Shown here: in pieces, positions 1-9,183 of the stretch
How positions within the stretch are numbered: position 1 is the stretch's first letter
Layout of the letters: the number at the start of each line of letters is the position of its first letter
From: Anaeromyxobacter dehalogenans 2CP-C
GTDB taxonomy: Bacteria; Myxococcota; Myxococcia; Myxococcales; Anaeromyxobacteraceae
Length of the DNA stretch: 64,000 bases
NCBI RefSeq assembly: GCF_000013385.1
Contig: NC_007760.1
Span: 4,810,001-4,874,000 of the forward strand
Direction: 5' to 3'
Position numbers and translations under genes: made by a program
The notes under the pieces: generated by a model
Seen by the model: the letters and a program-made list of their open reading frames with translations, nothing else
Databases searched by the model: none
What the model was told of the DNA's origin: nothing

Positions 1-398
1 GCGCCGATGCGGCGGCAGGCCGCCTCGTCCTCGTCGCGGATGGCGTGCGCCTCGGCCAGCACGTCCGAGGCCGGCGCGCCGATCCGCGCCGACATGCGCC
101 GCACCGCCCAGGCCAGGTTCACCGCGGTGGGCCGGGCGCGGGCGAGCAGGTCCGCCGCGGCGCGCAGCCGCTCCGGGCCGGCGCCCCGCCGCGCCTCGAC
201 CGCCAGCGCGTAGGCCGCCGCCACGCCGATGGCGGGCGCGCCGCGCACGGTGAGGTCCTGGATCGCGGCCGCCACCGCCTCGGCGGTGGACAGCTCGAGC
301 CAGCGCTCCTCCGCGGGCAGCGCCTTCTGGTCGAGCAGGCGCACCAGGTCGCGGGCGTCGTCGTACAGCACCGGCCGGAGGGGTTCACGCACCGTCAT
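1..398 (-). CDS. mtnA: S-methyl-5-thioribose-1-phosphate isomerase, N-terminal part (cut by window edge)
   Basis: This is the first 132 codons of a minus-strand gene that runs off the left end. In the methionine salvage pathway MtnA converts 5-methylthioribose-1-phosphate to the ribulose-1-phosphate form in the cytoplasm. The reading MTVREPLRPVLYDDA at the start and the block RGAPAIGVAAAYALAVEA near residues 50-67 are the usual N-terminal signatures of MtnA and the related eIF2B-like isomerases. The ATG at 398 overlaps the stop of the small upstream membrane-protein gene (ATGA), which points to translational coupling as the last visible gene of the gat operon. The catalytic Cys and Asp lie beyond the window, so the split between MtnA and a paralogous aldose-phosphate isomerase rests on the N-terminus only. 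Confidence 0.85.
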   Translation of the reverse strand, partial: MTVREPLRPVLYDDARDLVRLLDQKALPAEERWLELSTAEAVAAAIQDLTVRGAPAIGVAAAYALAVEARRGAGPERLRAAADLLARARPTAVNLAWAVRRMSARIGAPASDVLAEAHAIRDEDEAACRRIG

Positions 399-610
399 CG
401 TTCTCCCTTGCCGAGGCCGGCGAAGAGCCGCAGCGCGAAGTACCCGGCCGCGCTCGCGGCCACGCCCGCGGCCGGCCAGCGCCCCTGCGTCGCCAGCACC
501 CCGGCCATCACCGCCGAGCCCGCCAGCGCCAGCGAGAGGAAGAGCTTGCTCGGGCCGCCGGTCGCGCCGGCGCCCGCCGGTCCCGCACCCCACCCTGCCC
601 AGCGCGCCAC
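395..610 (-). CDS. Small hypothetical membrane protein (71 aa)
   Basis: This is a 71-residue ORF with a GTG start (VARWAGWGAG) three bases after the gatB stop, ending in an ATGA overlap with mtnA. Two hydrophobic stretches, about residues 22-40 (LFLSLALAGSAVMAGVLA) and 46-65, are separated by a short TQGRWP turn, and the C-terminus is basic. It therefore looks like a two-helix inner-membrane hairpin protein. I do not recognise the family. It fills the space between gatB and mtnA exactly and keeps the operon contiguous, which supports it being a real gene despite its size. No SD is visible apart from purines within the gatB 3' end, so coupling to gatB is likely. Confidence 0.6.
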   Translation of the reverse strand: MARWAGWGAGPAGAGATGGPSKLFLSLALAGSAVMAGVLATQGRWPAAGVAASAAGYFALRLFAGLGKGER

Positions 611-612
611 GG

Positions 613-2067
613 TCAGTCCCCCAGCTTCCTGCGCAGCAGCGCGTTCACCACCGCGGGGTTGCCCTTGCCGCGCATCTCCTTCATGACCTGCCCGACGAAG
701 AAGCCGACGAGGTTCTTGCGGCCGCCGCGGTACTTCTCCACCTCGCCCGGGTTCGCGGCGAGCACCTTGTCCACCGCCGCCTCGATGGCGCCCTCGTCGG
801 AGACCTGCGCCAGCCCCTTCGCCTTCACCACCGCGTCGGGCTCGGCGCCGGTGCGGAAGACCTCCTCCACCACCTGCTTCGCGCCCGGGCCGCCGATGGT
901 GCCGGCGTCGATGAGGCGCAGCACCGCGGCGAGCCGCGCCGGCGTCAGCTTCCAGGCGGCGGGCGCCTCGCCGGTCTCGTTCGCGAGGCGGGCCAGCTCG
1001 CCGATCACCCAGTTCGCGACCTTCTTCGCCGCCTCCGGGCCGGCGCCGTACGCGGCGACCGCCGCGTCGAACCAGGCCGACACCGCCGCGTCCGCCACCA
1101 GGTTCCCGGCGTCCTGGGCGGAGAGGCCCAGGCTGCGCTGGTAGCGCTCGGCCTTCGCGCGCGGCAGCTCCGGCAGCTCGCCGCGGAGCCGCTCCACCAG
1201 CGCCGCCTCCACGATCACCGGCGGCAGGTCCGGCTCCGGGAAGTAGCGGTAGTCGTGCGCCTCCTCCTTCGAGCGCATCGAGCGGGTCTCGCCGCGGTCC
1301 GGGTCGAACAGCCGCGTCTCCTGCACCACCGGCTCGCCCGCCTCGATCAGCTCCACCTGGCGGCGGGCCTCGAACTCGATCGCCTGCTTCAGGAAGCGGA
1401 ACGAGTTCATGTTCTTGATCTCGCAGCGCGTGCCCAGCTCGGAGGCGCCCTTGCGCATCACCGACACGTTCGCGTCGCAGCGGAGCGAGCCCTCCTGCAT
1501 GTTCCCGTCGTTCACCCCGAGCGCCATCAGGATCGCCCGCAGCGCCTTCAGGTACTCGACCGCCTCCTCCGCGGAGCGCAGGTCCGGGCGCGAGACGATC
1601 TCGACGAGCGGCACGCCGGCGCGGTTCAGGTCCACGCCGGACGAGCCGTCGGCGGCGACGTCGTGCACGTTCTTTCCGGCGTCCTCCTCCATGTGGATCC
1701 GGACCAGCCGCGCGGTGTGGTCGCGGCCGTCGAGCGTGAACGTCACCTCGCCGCCCTCGCAGATGGGCAGCTCGTACTGCGAGATCTGGTAGCCCTTCGG
1801 GAGGTCCGGGTAGAAGTAGTTCTTCCGCGCGAACACGCTCTTCGGGCGGATCTCGCAGCCGAGCGCGAGGCCGGTCCGCACCGCCATCTCGACCACCGAG
1901 CGGTTCAGGGCCGGGAGCGCGCCGGGGAGGCCCAGGCACACCGGGCAGGTGTGCGCGTTGGGCGCGCCGCCGAACGCGGTGGAGCAGCCGCAGAAGATCT
2001 TGCTCGCGGTGAGGAGCTGCGCGTGGACCTCGAGCCCGATCACCACCTGGAAGTCGGAGATCGGCAT
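613..2067 (-). CDS. gatB: Asp-tRNA(Asn)/Glu-tRNA(Gln) amidotransferase subunit B
   Basis: GatB is the kinase/tRNA-binding subunit of the GatCAB complex, which turns misacylated Glu-tRNA(Gln) and Asp-tRNA(Asn) into Gln-tRNA(Gln) and Asn-tRNA(Asn). The 484 residues are the usual length. The start [18 protein letters not shown] is a family signature. The zinc-site cysteines (CGCS near 27-30, then CPVC near 41-44) are present, as is the ESGKN-like segment (EEDAGKN). The YqeY-type tail ends in [13 protein letters not shown]. It starts one base after gatA stops and is followed by a small membrane-protein gene. The gene order C-A-B in one operon shows that this organism uses the indirect amidation route for at least one of the two tRNAs. 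Confidence 0.97.
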   Translation of the reverse strand: MPISDFQVVIGLEVHAQLLTASKIFCGCSTAFGGAPNAHTCPVCLGLPGALPALNRSVVEMAVRTGLALGCEIRPKSVFARKNYFYPDLPKGYQISQYELPICEGGEVTFTLDGRDHTARLVRIHMEEDAGKNVHDVAADGSSGVDLNRAGVPLVEIVSRPDLRSAEEAVEYLKALRAILMALGVNDGNMQEGSLRCDANVSVMRKGASELGTRCEIKNMNSFRFLKQAIEFEARRQVELIEAGEPVVQETRLFDPDRGETRSMRSKEEAHDYRYFPEPDLPPVIVEAALVERLRGELPELPRAKAERYQRSLGLSAQDAGNLVADAAVSAWFDAAVAAYGAGPEAAKKVANWVIGELARLANETGEAPAAWKLTPARLAAVLRLIDAGTIGGPGAKQVVEEVFRTGAEPDAVVKAKGLAQVSDEGAIEAAVDKVLAANPGEVEKYRGGRKNLVGFFVGQVMKEMRGKGNPAVVNALLRRKLGD

Positions 2068-2068
2068 C

Positions 2069-3547
2069 TCAGGGCTCCGGGGGCGCGGGCAGCGGCCCGA
2101 GCTCGCGCTCGAGCGCGCGCGCCGCGCGGAACAGGGTCGCCTCGTCGAACGGGCGCCCCACCAGCTGCAGCCCCACCGGCAGGCCGCTCGCGGCCTCGAG
2201 GCCGCACGGCACCGACAGCCCGGGCAGCGCGGCCAGGTTGCAGGTGATGGTGAAGATGTCGGCGAGGTACATCTGCAGCGGGTCCCCGGTGCGCTCGCCC
2301 AGCGCGAACGCGACCGACGGGGTGACCGGTCCGGCGATGACGTCGCAGCCCCGGAACGCCTCGTCGAAGTCGCGGCGGATGAGCGTGCGGACCTTCTGCG
2401 CGCGCAGGTAGTACGCGTCGTAGTAGCCGGAGCTGAGCGCGTAGGTGCCGAGCATGATGCGGCGCTTGGGCTCGGCGCCGAGCCCCTGCTCGCGGCTCTC
2501 CGCGTACATCTCCTTCAGCCCCTTCGCGCCCTCGGCGCGCAGGCCGTAGCGCACGCCGTCGTAGCGGGCCAGGTTGGAGGAGGCCTCCGCCGGCGCGATG
2601 AGGTAGTAGGCGCCGATGCCGTACTTCGAGTGCGGCAGGGAGACGTCCACCAGCGTGGCGCCGAGCCGGCGGTAGGTGTCGAGCGCGGCGCGGATCGCGG
2701 CCTCGACGCCGGCGTCGAGCCCGCCCGAGAGCCACTCGCGCGGCACGCCCACGCGCAGCCCGCGCGCGCCCTCCTCGAGCGGCCCGAGGTAGTCGTCCAC
2801 CGGGCGGGTGGAGGAGGTCATGTCCCGCGGGTCGTGCCCGGCGATGGTGCGCAGGACCAGCGCCGCGTCGCCCACCTCGCGGGCGAGCGGGCCCACCTGG
2901 TCGAGCGACGAGGCGAACGCCACCACGCCGTAGCGCGAGACGCGGCCGTAGGTCGGCTTCACCCCGACCACGCCGCAGAACGCGGCCGGCTCGCGGATGG
3001 AGCCGCCGGTGTCGGTGCCGAGCGAGGCGTGCACCTGCCCCGCCGCCACCGACGCGGCGCTGCCGCCGGAGCTGCCGCCCGGCGTGCGGGAGAGGTCCCA
3101 CGGGTTGTGGCAGGGCTTGTACGCGCTGTTCTCGTTGGACGAGCCCATGGCGAACTCGTCCATGTTGAGCTTGCCCACGATCACCGCGCCGGCGGCCTCG
3201 AGCCGCTCCACCACGGTGGCGTCGTACGGGGGCAGGTAGCCCTCGAGGATCCGCGAGCCCGCGGTGGTGGGGACGCCCTTCGTGACGAAGAGGTCCTTCA
3301 CCGCCACCGGCACGCCGTCCAGCTCGGAGCGGCGCTCGCCGCGCGCGGCGCGGGCGTCGGCCGCCTTCGCCGCGGCGCGCGCGCGATCGGCGCACACCGC
3401 CAGGAACGCGCCCAGCTTGCCGTCCGTCGCCTGGATGCGCGCCAGCGAGGCCTCGACCAGCTCGGTGGACGAGATCGCCTTCGCGGCGACGCCCGCCCCC
3501 GCCTCGCGCAGCCCGAGGCGGCAGAGCTCCTTCGCCGGCGTGCTCAT
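2069..3547 (-). CDS. gatA: Asp-tRNA(Asn)/Glu-tRNA(Gln) amidotransferase subunit A
   Basis: GatA is the amidase subunit that releases ammonia from glutamine for GatB. The 492 residues carry the complete amidase-signature triad. Lys84 is in VPVAVKDLF, the cis-Ser at about 159 is in GGSSGGSA, and the nucleophile Ser at about 183 is in [10 protein letters not shown]. These match the known spacing of the S. aureus enzyme (79/154/178), each shifted by five. The ATG at 3547 overlaps the gatC stop (ATGA), so the two are translationally coupled. No irregularity was seen. Confidence 0.97.
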   Translation of the reverse strand: MSTPAKELCRLGLREAGAGVAAKAISSTELVEASLARIQATDGKLGAFLAVCADRARAAAKAADARAARGERRSELDGVPVAVKDLFVTKGVPTTAGSRILEGYLPPYDATVVERLEAAGAVIVGKLNMDEFAMGSSNENSAYKPCHNPWDLSRTPGGSSGGSAASVAAGQVHASLGTDTGGSIREPAAFCGVVGVKPTYGRVSRYGVVAFASSLDQVGPLAREVGDAALVLRTIAGHDPRDMTSSTRPVDDYLGPLEEGARGLRVGVPREWLSGGLDAGVEAAIRAALDTYRRLGATLVDVSLPHSKYGIGAYYLIAPAEASSNLARYDGVRYGLRAEGAKGLKEMYAESREQGLGAEPKRRIMLGTYALSSGYYDAYYLRAQKVRTLIRRDFDEAFRGCDVIAGPVTPSVAFALGERTGDPLQMYLADIFTITCNLAALPGLSVPCGLEAASGLPVGLQLVGRPFDEATLFRAARALERELGPLPAPPEP

Positions 3548-3837
3548 TCGATGATCCTCGGCACCTTGAAGGCGGTGCCCTCGCGCGCCGGGGCGGCGGC
3601 GGTCGCCTCCTCCGGCGCGAGCGAGGCGCGCACCGCGTCCTCGCGCAGCGCCGGCAGCTCGCCGGCGGCGAGCGCGTGGGTCATGGGCTCGACCGCGGTG
3701 ACGTCGAGCTCCTCGAGCTGGCGGACGTGGTCGAGGATGGCCGAGAGCTGCCCGGCGAAGGTGCGCTCCTCCTCCTCGGACAGCCTCAGCCGCGCCAGCT
3801 GGGCGATGCGCCGGACCTCCTCGAGCGACAGCGCCAT
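3544..3837 (-). CDS. gatC: Asp-tRNA(Asn)/Glu-tRNA(Gln) amidotransferase subunit C
   Basis: This is a 97-residue protein beginning [23 protein letters not shown], the standard GatC start. GatC is a belt-like structural subunit that holds GatA and GatB together. It contains the helical segment [19 protein letters not shown] and the conserved PMTHAL motif, and it ends in FKVPRIIE, which matches the family's typical FKVPKVV-type tail. It lies seven bases after the zinc-finger gene and overlaps gatA by the ATGA, as the first gat gene of the operon. Confidence 0.95.
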   Translation of the reverse strand: MALSLEEVRRIAQLARLRLSEEEERTFAGQLSAILDHVRQLEELDVTAVEPMTHALAAGELPALREDAVRASLAPEEATAAAPAREGTAFKVPRIIE

Positions 3838-3844
3838 CTCTCGC

Positions 3845-4180
3845 CTACGCCTTCGACTCCGGCTTGAACCAGTTCAGGATCGCGCTCATCACGCCGCGCG
3901 ACTCGGGCTTCTCGAGGTGCTCGAGCTCGCCCCGGTCGAGGAAGATGCCGCTGCACGAGAAGCACACGTCCACGTCCACGCCGCGGAGCTTCACCTCCTG
4001 CATCTGCATGCCGCACTTCGGGCAGTGCATGAAGTGCAGGTCCTTCAGCCGCTTCCGCTCCGACTCCTCCGTCTCCTTCTTGAGCTGGAGCGCGAGCTTC
4101 CGCTTCTTCTCGGCGTCCTCCCGGACGAAGTACTCGTCCTCGGTGGTGGACGGCTTCCCCGGCGTTCCCTTGTCGGACAT
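3845..4180 (-). CDS. TFIIB-type zinc-finger protein (111 aa)
   Basis: The N-terminal 45 residues are a charged, probably coiled-coil segment rich in Lys and Glu (EDAEKKRKLALQLKKETEES). They are followed by a zinc ribbon with CPKCG near residue 53 and CFSCSGIFLDRGELE near residues 72-86. This is the pattern of the bacterial zf-TFIIB family (Pfam PF13453). Two in-frame ATGs exist at 4186 and 4180. The GAGGAG ribosome-binding site touches the first but stands six bases before the second, so the second is chosen. It sits between the MJ0042 protein and gatC in one operon. Its role is unknown; proteins of this family are often annotated only as nucleic-acid-binding candidates. Confidence 0.85.
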   Translation of the reverse strand: MSDKGTPGKPSTTEDEYFVREDAEKKRKLALQLKKETEESERKRLKDLHFMHCPKCGMQMQEVKLRGVDVDVCFSCSGIFLDRGELEHLEKPESRGVMSAILNWFKPESKA

Positions 4181-4182
4181 GG

Positions 4183-5361
4183 TCATCTCCTCAGTGCGTC
4201 GATGGCGTTCCGGGCGACCGCGGCCTCCTCGCCGTCGGGATGATGCGCGAGGTACCGCTCGTAGTACCTGATGGCTTCCGCGTCGTTCCCCTGCCACCGG
4301 TAGGTCTCGGCGAGCCCGAGGGTGGCGTCCGGATTCTCCGGCTCCACCCGCAGCGCCGCCTGGAAGGCCGACTCGGCGGAAGGGTAGCGGGCGAGATCGA
4401 GATAGCACAAACCCTGCCCGGTCAGGGCCGCCACGTTCTCGGGATCCGTGGCGAGCACGCCGCGGTAGAGCTCGAGCGCCCGCGCGATCTGGCCACGGCT
4501 CCGCAGGCGGCCCGCCTGCGCCAGCGCGTCGGCGCCCGGGGCCGGCTTCGCCGCGGGGGCGGCCGCGTCCGGTGCGGCCGCGGGCGGTGCAGCCGCGGGC
4601 GGTGCAGCCGCGGGCGGTGCAGCCGCGGTCGGTGCCGCGTCGGCCGGCGGCGCGGCGGTAGGCGGCTCCGTCGGCGCGGGCGCCGGCGAGGGCGAGCCCG
4701 GCGCGGCGGCGCCGGCGGGCGGGGGCTCGCCGGGCGCGGCGGCGTCGGGCGGCGCGGCCGGCGGGGGTTCGGCGGCGGCCGGTGGCGCGGCGGACGGTCC
4801 GGTGGGCTGCCCCGGTGCGGGCGGCGGCTCGCCCTCGGTCGCCGGCGGCGGGGCGGCGTCGCCGCCGAACAGGTCCAGCTGGGAGCGCGACCGGTCGAGG
4901 AGCACCTTCGCGCCGAGCCCGAGCGCGCCCGCGAGCACCAGCGCCAGGAGCAGCTGCGGCGCCCGGCTCCGCCGCAGGCTGCTGGAGGGCCGGCTCCCCG
5001 GATCGAAGGTGCCCGCGCCGAACGCGGGGGGCGGCTCGATGCGGGCCGCGGTGGGCGGGACGGCCGGGCGCGGGGCGGCCGGCGCCGGCGGGGCTGCGAC
5101 GCTCGGGGCGGGGCGCGCGGCGGGCTGCGCCGGCGAGGGCGGCGGCGCCATCGGGGCGGGGGGCCCGGGCCGGGGCGGCGGCGCGAGCTGCCTCGCGCCG
5201 ACCGCGTGCTCCGGGCGGAGCGGCGTGGTGACGAACACCACCTTCCGCCTCACCTCGAAGAGGTACCCGCAGTTGGTGCACTGAAGGGCCACGCCGGCGG
5301 CCGTCACCTGCTCGTCCTCGAGCACGTAGGCCGCCCTGCAGCGCTCGCAGCGGATGTCCAT
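4183..5361 (-). CDS. MJ0042-type zinc-ribbon protein with Pro/Ala linker, one TM segment and C-terminal TPRs
   Basis: The 392-residue protein has clear modules. An N-terminal zinc ribbon has two CxxC pairs (CERC at 5-8 and CTNC near 29-32), the MJ0042 pattern. A long Pro/Ala-rich region follows, then a single hydrophobic helix (QLLLALVLAGALGLGAKVLL, about 142-161). A second Pro/Ala-rich stretch contains a short tandem repeat of AAPPA units. The C-terminus holds about three TPR helices (ALELYRGVLATDPENVAALT and the following repeats). The layout suggests a cytoplasmic sensor ribbon tethered to the membrane with a periplasmic TPR domain, an architecture repeated many times in myxobacteria, but the function is not known. 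It is the first gene of the gat operon. Confidence 0.85.
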   Translation of the reverse strand: MDIRCERCRAAYVLEDEQVTAAGVALQCTNCGYLFEVRRKVVFVTTPLRPEHAVGARQLAPPPRPGPPAPMAPPPSPAQPAARPAPSVAAPPAPAAPRPAVPPTAARIEPPPAFGAGTFDPGSRPSSSLRRSRAPQLLLALVLAGALGLGAKVLLDRSRSQLDLFGGDAAPPPATEGEPPPAPGQPTGPSAAPPAAAEPPPAAPPDAAAPGEPPPAGAAAPGSPSPAPAPTEPPTAAPPADAAPTAAAPPAAAPPAAAPPAAAPDAAAPAAKPAPGADALAQAGRLRSRGQIARALELYRGVLATDPENVAALTGQGLCYLDLARYPSAESAFQAALRVEPENPDATLGLAETYRWQGNDAEAIRYYERYLAHHPDGEEAAVARNAIDALRR

Positions 5362-5428
5362 CGGTCCCCGGAGAAAACCTCGCGCTTCCGCAGGATTCTA
5401 CGCGAGCGCCCCCCGCCCCGCCGAAAAA

Positions 5429-5456
5429 TTGACCCCCCGGTACCCCCCGATATCCT
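5429..5456 (+). promoter_or_regulatory. Sigma-70 type promoter for ftsK
   Basis: TTGACC at 5429-5434 and TATCCT at 5451-5456 are separated by 16 bp, lying 63 bp before the ftsK ATG. This is close to the sigma-70 consensus for a genome this GC-rich, and it stands inside a short AT-containing island. The predicted start of transcription is near 5463. Confidence 0.55.
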
Positions 5457-5518
5457 CCCGGAGGCAGGCCCTCGTCCGCGCGAGCGGCGTGTTCCACCCT
5501 CGAGGTCCCGTCGTCGCC

Positions 5519-8311
5519 ATGGGCAAGCCCAAAGCCAATCGCCGTGTCTCCCCGAAGGAAAAGGGAAAGCGCGGCGACCCGCCCGCCGAGCGCGCGAAGG
5601 GCGGCGCCGCCCCGCGCACCGGCATGGCGCGCGACGTCGGCGCGGTGGTGCTGCTCGCGGCCGCGCTCGGCAGCGGCCTCTCGCTCGCGACCTACTCCTC
5701 GCTCGACGCGGCGCTGATCGCGCACGGCATCGCGCCCGCGAACCTGGTCGGCCCGGTCGGCCACCGGACCGCGTCCGCGCTCTTCGGCGTGCTCGGCCTG
5801 TCGGCCCTGGTGCTCCCGTTCGGCCTGGGCGCCGCGGCCTGGCGCCTGTTCCGCGGCGCGCCCCCGCGCATCACGCTCGTGTCCGCCGGCGCGTACACGG
5901 TCCTCACGCTCTCGGTCGCGACGCTCTCGCACCTCGCGCTCGCCGGCAACGTCACGCTCCCCTTCCCGCCCGGCGGCGCGGTGGGCGCCGCGCTCGCGCG
6001 CCCCAGCGTCCACGCGTTCTCGCTCTGGGGCAGCGCGATCCTGGTGGGCGCCACCGCCACCGTCGCCGCGATCGTGGCCTGCGATCTCAAGGTGCAGACG
6101 GTGGGCGCCGCGCTCTGGCGCGGGCTCGCCGCCACCGCCGGCTTCCTGTCGCGCCGGCTCGCCACCGCGGTGGACGAGCACCGGGTCGCGGTCGCCGAGC
6201 TGCGCGCCGAGGAGGCCGCCGAGCGCGAGCGCCGGCTCGCGGCCGAGCAGCTCGCCGGGACCGCCGAGATCGAGGCGAGCGGCGAGGAGGCGCACGAGGA
6301 GGCCCGCGCGGTGGCCGGCGCGCTCGCGCTCGAGCAGCTCCGCCGCGACACGTTCGAGGATCCGGCCTGGGTGGAGGGGCTCGCCCCCGCGCCCGAGCCG
6401 CGCGAGGAGGCCGAGGGCGCCGGCGAGGGCGAGCCGGCCGTCGAGGAGCCGCCGCGCCGCCGCCGCAAGGCGCGCGAGCCGGAGAAGGCCGTCGAGGTGC
6501 GCGCCGAGGTCGAGGATCCCGCCGCGCTGCCGCTCCCGGCCCGCGCCGAGAAGCCGGAGATCGTGGTCTCGCAGGCGATGCTGGAGCGCGCCCGCAAGAA
6601 GGAGAAGAAGAAGGAGGCGCCCGCCTTCGCGTTCCAGAAGGCCGGCGACGTGTTCCAGCTCCCGGCCACCGGCCTGCTCGACGTCCACGACGAGAAGGCC
6701 AAGGACCTCGACACCGCCGGGCTGACGCGCACCGCCGAGGTGATCGTCGCGACGCTCGCGCAGCACGGCGTGGACGGGACCATCAAGCACATCCGGCCCG
6801 GGCCGGTGGTGACGCTCTACGAGTTCTCCCCGGTCGCGGGCGTGAAGCTCGCGCGGATCGAGAACCTCGACAAGGAGCTCACCATGGCGCTCAGCGCCAC
6901 GCGGATCCGCATCATCGCGCCGATCCCGGGCAAGGGCGTGGTGGGCATCGAGGTCCCGAACCGCGACCGCGCCACGGTGTGGCTGCGCGACATCCTCGAG
7001 TCGGAGTCGTTCGCCTCGGCGGGCGGGTTCCTGCCGCTCGGCCTCGGCAAGAACATCGAGGGCATCCCCTACTGCGTGGACCTGCAGCGGATGCCGCACC
7101 TGCTCATCGCCGGCACCACCGGCTCGGGCAAGTCGGTCGGCCTCAACACCATGATCCTGTCGATGCTCTTCCGCCAGACGCCGGCGGAGGTCCGCATGAT
7201 CATGGTGGACCCGAAGATGACGGAGCTGTCCACCTACGAGGACATCCCGCACCTGCTGCTGCCGGTGGTCACCGACCCGCAGAAGGCGGCGCGCGCGCTG
7301 CAGTGGGCCGTGGACGAGATGGAGCGGCGCACGCAGATCCTCGCCGACACCGGCTCGAAGGACCTCAAGTCGTACAACGGCAAGGTGGAGAAGCTGCGGG
7401 CCGAGGGGCGCACGTTCGAGGACCGCGACGAGGTCGCGCCGCCGCGCAAGCTGGTGGTGGTGGACGTGGCCGCGGGCGAGTCCGAGGACGAGGTCGCGGC
7501 CCGGGCCGCGACCGACGAGGCCGCCGGCGAGTGGCGCCCGCTGCCCGCCGAGGCGGTGGCGGGCTCGCCCGAGTTCGAGGACCCCACCGCGCCGCCGCCC
7601 GCCGACCCGGTGGCCGCGCGCGACGAGAAGAAGCTGCCGCAGAAGCTGCCGTACATCGTGGTGGTCATCGACGAGCTGGCCGACCTCATGATGACCGCGC
7701 CGCGCGAGGTGGAGATCTCGCTCGCGCGCCTCGCGCAGAAGGCCCGCGCCACCGGCATCCACCTCATCGTCGCCACGCAGCGCCCGTCCACCGACGTGGT
7801 CACGGGCATGATCAAGAACAACTTCCCCGCGCGCATCACCTTCCGGCTCGCCTCGCGCCACGACTCGCAGACGATCATCAACGGCCCCGGCGCCGAGACG
7901 CTGCTCGGCGACGGCGACATGCTCGTGCTCACCGCCACCGCGCCGGTGACCCGCGTGCAGGGCGCGTTCGTGTCCGAGGAGGAGCTGCACCGGGTGGTCG
8001 GCTTCCTCAAGGAGCAGGGCAGGCCGGTCTACGACGAGTCCATCCTCAAGGCGCGCGAGGGCGCCGGCCCGGGCGGCTACGATCCGGACGAGGACGACCC
8101 GGTCTACGACCAGGCCATCGACCTCGTGTCGCGCATGGAGGAGGTCTCGGTCTCGAAGCTCCAGCGCGAGATGCGCCTCGGCTACAACAAGGCCGCGAAG
8201 ATCATCGAGCGGATGGAGCGCGAGGGCATCGTGGGCCCGCCGAACGGCGTGAAGCCGCGCCAGGTGCTGATCCGCCCCGCCGGCGAGACGAGCGCGATCC
8301 CGAACGTCTGA
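5519..8311 (+). CDS. ftsK: DNA translocase FtsK/SpoIIIE
   Basis: This 930-residue ATP-driven DNA pump clears and unlinks chromosome ends at the division septum. There are four hydrophobic segments in the first 210 residues (membrane domain), a charged linker, and the alpha/beta motor. The motor has Walker A GTTGSGKS at about 532-539 and Walker B with VVVIDE at about 714-719. At the C-terminus is the gamma winged helix (SKLQREMRLGYNKAAKIIERM) that reads polar DNA motifs. The start at 5519 (MGKPKANRR) is chosen because the promoter lies at 5429-5456. The distance between the Walker A lysine and Walker B aspartate is about 180 residues. From memory the spacing is about 124 in E. coli FtsK, so there is an extra acidic/Pro-Ala insert of roughly 55 residues around 625-705. 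Confidence 0.96.
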   Translation: MGKPKANRRVSPKEKGKRGDPPAERAKGGAAPRTGMARDVGAVVLLAAALGSGLSLATYSSLDAALIAHGIAPANLVGPVGHRTASALFGVLGLSALVLPFGLGAAAWRLFRGAPPRITLVSAGAYTVLTLSVATLSHLALAGNVTLPFPPGGAVGAALARPSVHAFSLWGSAILVGATATVAAIVACDLKVQTVGAALWRGLAATAGFLSRRLATAVDEHRVAVAELRAEEAAERERRLAAEQLAGTAEIEASGEEAHEEARAVAGALALEQLRRDTFEDPAWVEGLAPAPEPREEAEGAGEGEPAVEEPPRRRRKAREPEKAVEVRAEVEDPAALPLPARAEKPEIVVSQAMLERARKKEKKKEAPAFAFQKAGDVFQLPATGLLDVHDEKAKDLDTAGLTRTAEVIVATLAQHGVDGTIKHIRPGPVVTLYEFSPVAGVKLARIENLDKELTMALSATRIRIIAPIPGKGVVGIEVPNRDRATVWLRDILESESFASAGGFLPLGLGKNIEGIPYCVDLQRMPHLLIAGTTGSGKSVGLNTMILSMLFRQTPAEVRMIMVDPKMTELSTYEDIPHLLLPVVTDPQKAARALQWAVDEMERRTQILADTGSKDLKSYNGKVEKLRAEGRTFEDRDEVAPPRKLVVVDVAAGESEDEVAARAATDEAAGEWRPLPAEAVAGSPEFEDPTAPPPADPVAARDEKKLPQKLPYIVVVIDELADLMMTAPREVEISLARLAQKARATGIHLIVATQRPSTDVVTGMIKNNFPARITFRLASRHDSQTIINGPGAETLLGDGDMLVLTATAPVTRVQGAFVSEEELHRVVGFLKEQGRPVYDESILKAREGAGPGGYDPDEDDPVYDQAIDLVSRMEEVSVSKLQREMRLGYNKAAKIIERMEREGIVGPPNGVKPRQVLIRPAGETSAIPNV

Positions 8312-8398
8312 GGGCGCACGTCGCCCTACATCGGCCCCCGGTGGGTTTCCCTCCGGCTGCCCCGAGGGGAAGTCCCCGTCGCCTCGCGGTGTTCCCCT

Positions 8399-8421
8399 CC
8401 CGCGCGGCGATCCCGCGCGGG
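8399..8421 (+). terminator. GC-rich hairpin after ftsK
   Basis: CCCGCGCGG at 8399-8407 pairs perfectly with CCGCGCGGG at 8413-8421 around a five-base loop. It lies 88 bp past the ftsK stop in the 245-bp gap before the OmpA lipoprotein gene. No T-tract follows, so it is at best a terminator lacking the usual U-run. The rest of the gap holds no ORF I can support. Confidence 0.3.
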
Positions 8422-8556
8422 CGCCGGAGGTTGTCCGGGTCCCCGTGTCCGCGGTACACCCGCAGCGGGGGCGCGCGTCCGCGCTCCGCCGCCGGCCCAC
8501 GGCATCGAACGCGCCGGACCGGCGCGACACGACTTTCATCGGGAAGGAAGGACCGC

Positions 8557-9177
8557 ATGAACAAGACCTCGCTTCGCCTCACCGCGGCCGTGACCGCGGT
8601 CCTGCTGTTCGCCGGCTGCCAGACGGCCGGCAAGCGCACCGCCATCGGCGCCGGCGCGGGCGGCCTCGCGGGCGCGGGCGTGGGCGCCCTCCTCGGCGGC
8701 AAGAAGGGCGCGCTCATCGGCGCCGGCGTCGGCGCGCTCGCCGGCGGCTCGGTGGGCCTGTACCTCGACAAGCAGCACAAGGAGCTCGAGAAGATCGCCG
8801 AGACCAAGCGGACCGAGAACGGCCTGCTGGTCGAGATGAAGGGCGACATCCTGTTCGACTCCGGCAGCTCCGCGCTGAAGCCGGAGGCGATCGGCAAGCT
8901 CGAGCAGATGGGCGACATCCTCGCCAAGTACGGCGACGACCGCATCCGCATCGAGGGCTACACCGACTCGACCGGCTCGAAGTCGATGAACGAGGAGCTG
9001 TCGCTCCGCCGCGCGGACGCGGTGAAGCGCGTGCTCGTCGGCCGCGGCGTGCAGGAGAAGCAGATCACCGCGCTCGGCATGGGCCCGGTGCGCCCGGTGG
9101 CGGACAACGGCTCGGCGACGGGCCGCGCGCAGAACCGGCGCGTGGAGCTGCACATCGACGTTCCGAACGCGACCTGA
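8557..9177 (+). CDS. OmpA-family lipoprotein with glycine-zipper segment (Pal-like)
   Basis: This is a 206-residue envelope protein. A signal peptide ends in a lipobox (LLFAGC, Cys21). A glycine-zipper stretch at about 29-65 (GAGVGALLGG and [10 protein letters not shown] repeats) probably inserts in or packs against the outer membrane. The C-terminal OmpA peptidoglycan-binding domain spans about 85-203, with the motifs GDILFDSGS, IEGYTDSTGS and GRAQNRRVEL. The expected role is to anchor the outer membrane to peptidoglycan. A strong SD (GGAAGGAAGGA) precedes the ATG at 8557. It follows ftsK but is separated from it by a hairpin, so it probably has its own transcript. It is not named pal because no tol genes are adjacent and the zipper is unlike classic Pal. 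Confidence 0.9.
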   Translation: MNKTSLRLTAAVTAVLLFAGCQTAGKRTAIGAGAGGLAGAGVGALLGGKKGALIGAGVGALAGGSVGLYLDKQHKELEKIAETKRTENGLLVEMKGDILFDSGSSALKPEAIGKLEQMGDILAKYGDDRIRIEGYTDSTGSKSMNEELSLRRADAVKRVLVGRGVQEKQITALGMGPVRPVADNGSATGRAQNRRVELHIDVPNAT

Positions 9178-9183
9178 TCGGAA

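Noticed and set aside
3845-8539. A 1564-codon minus-strand frame over ftsK and further
   Set aside because: Its product is low-complexity Arg/Ala/Gly/Leu text antisense to ftsK and the lipoprotein gene. Only its last 111 residues (the TFIIB-type finger) look like a real protein. Such long shadow frames are normal at this G+C.
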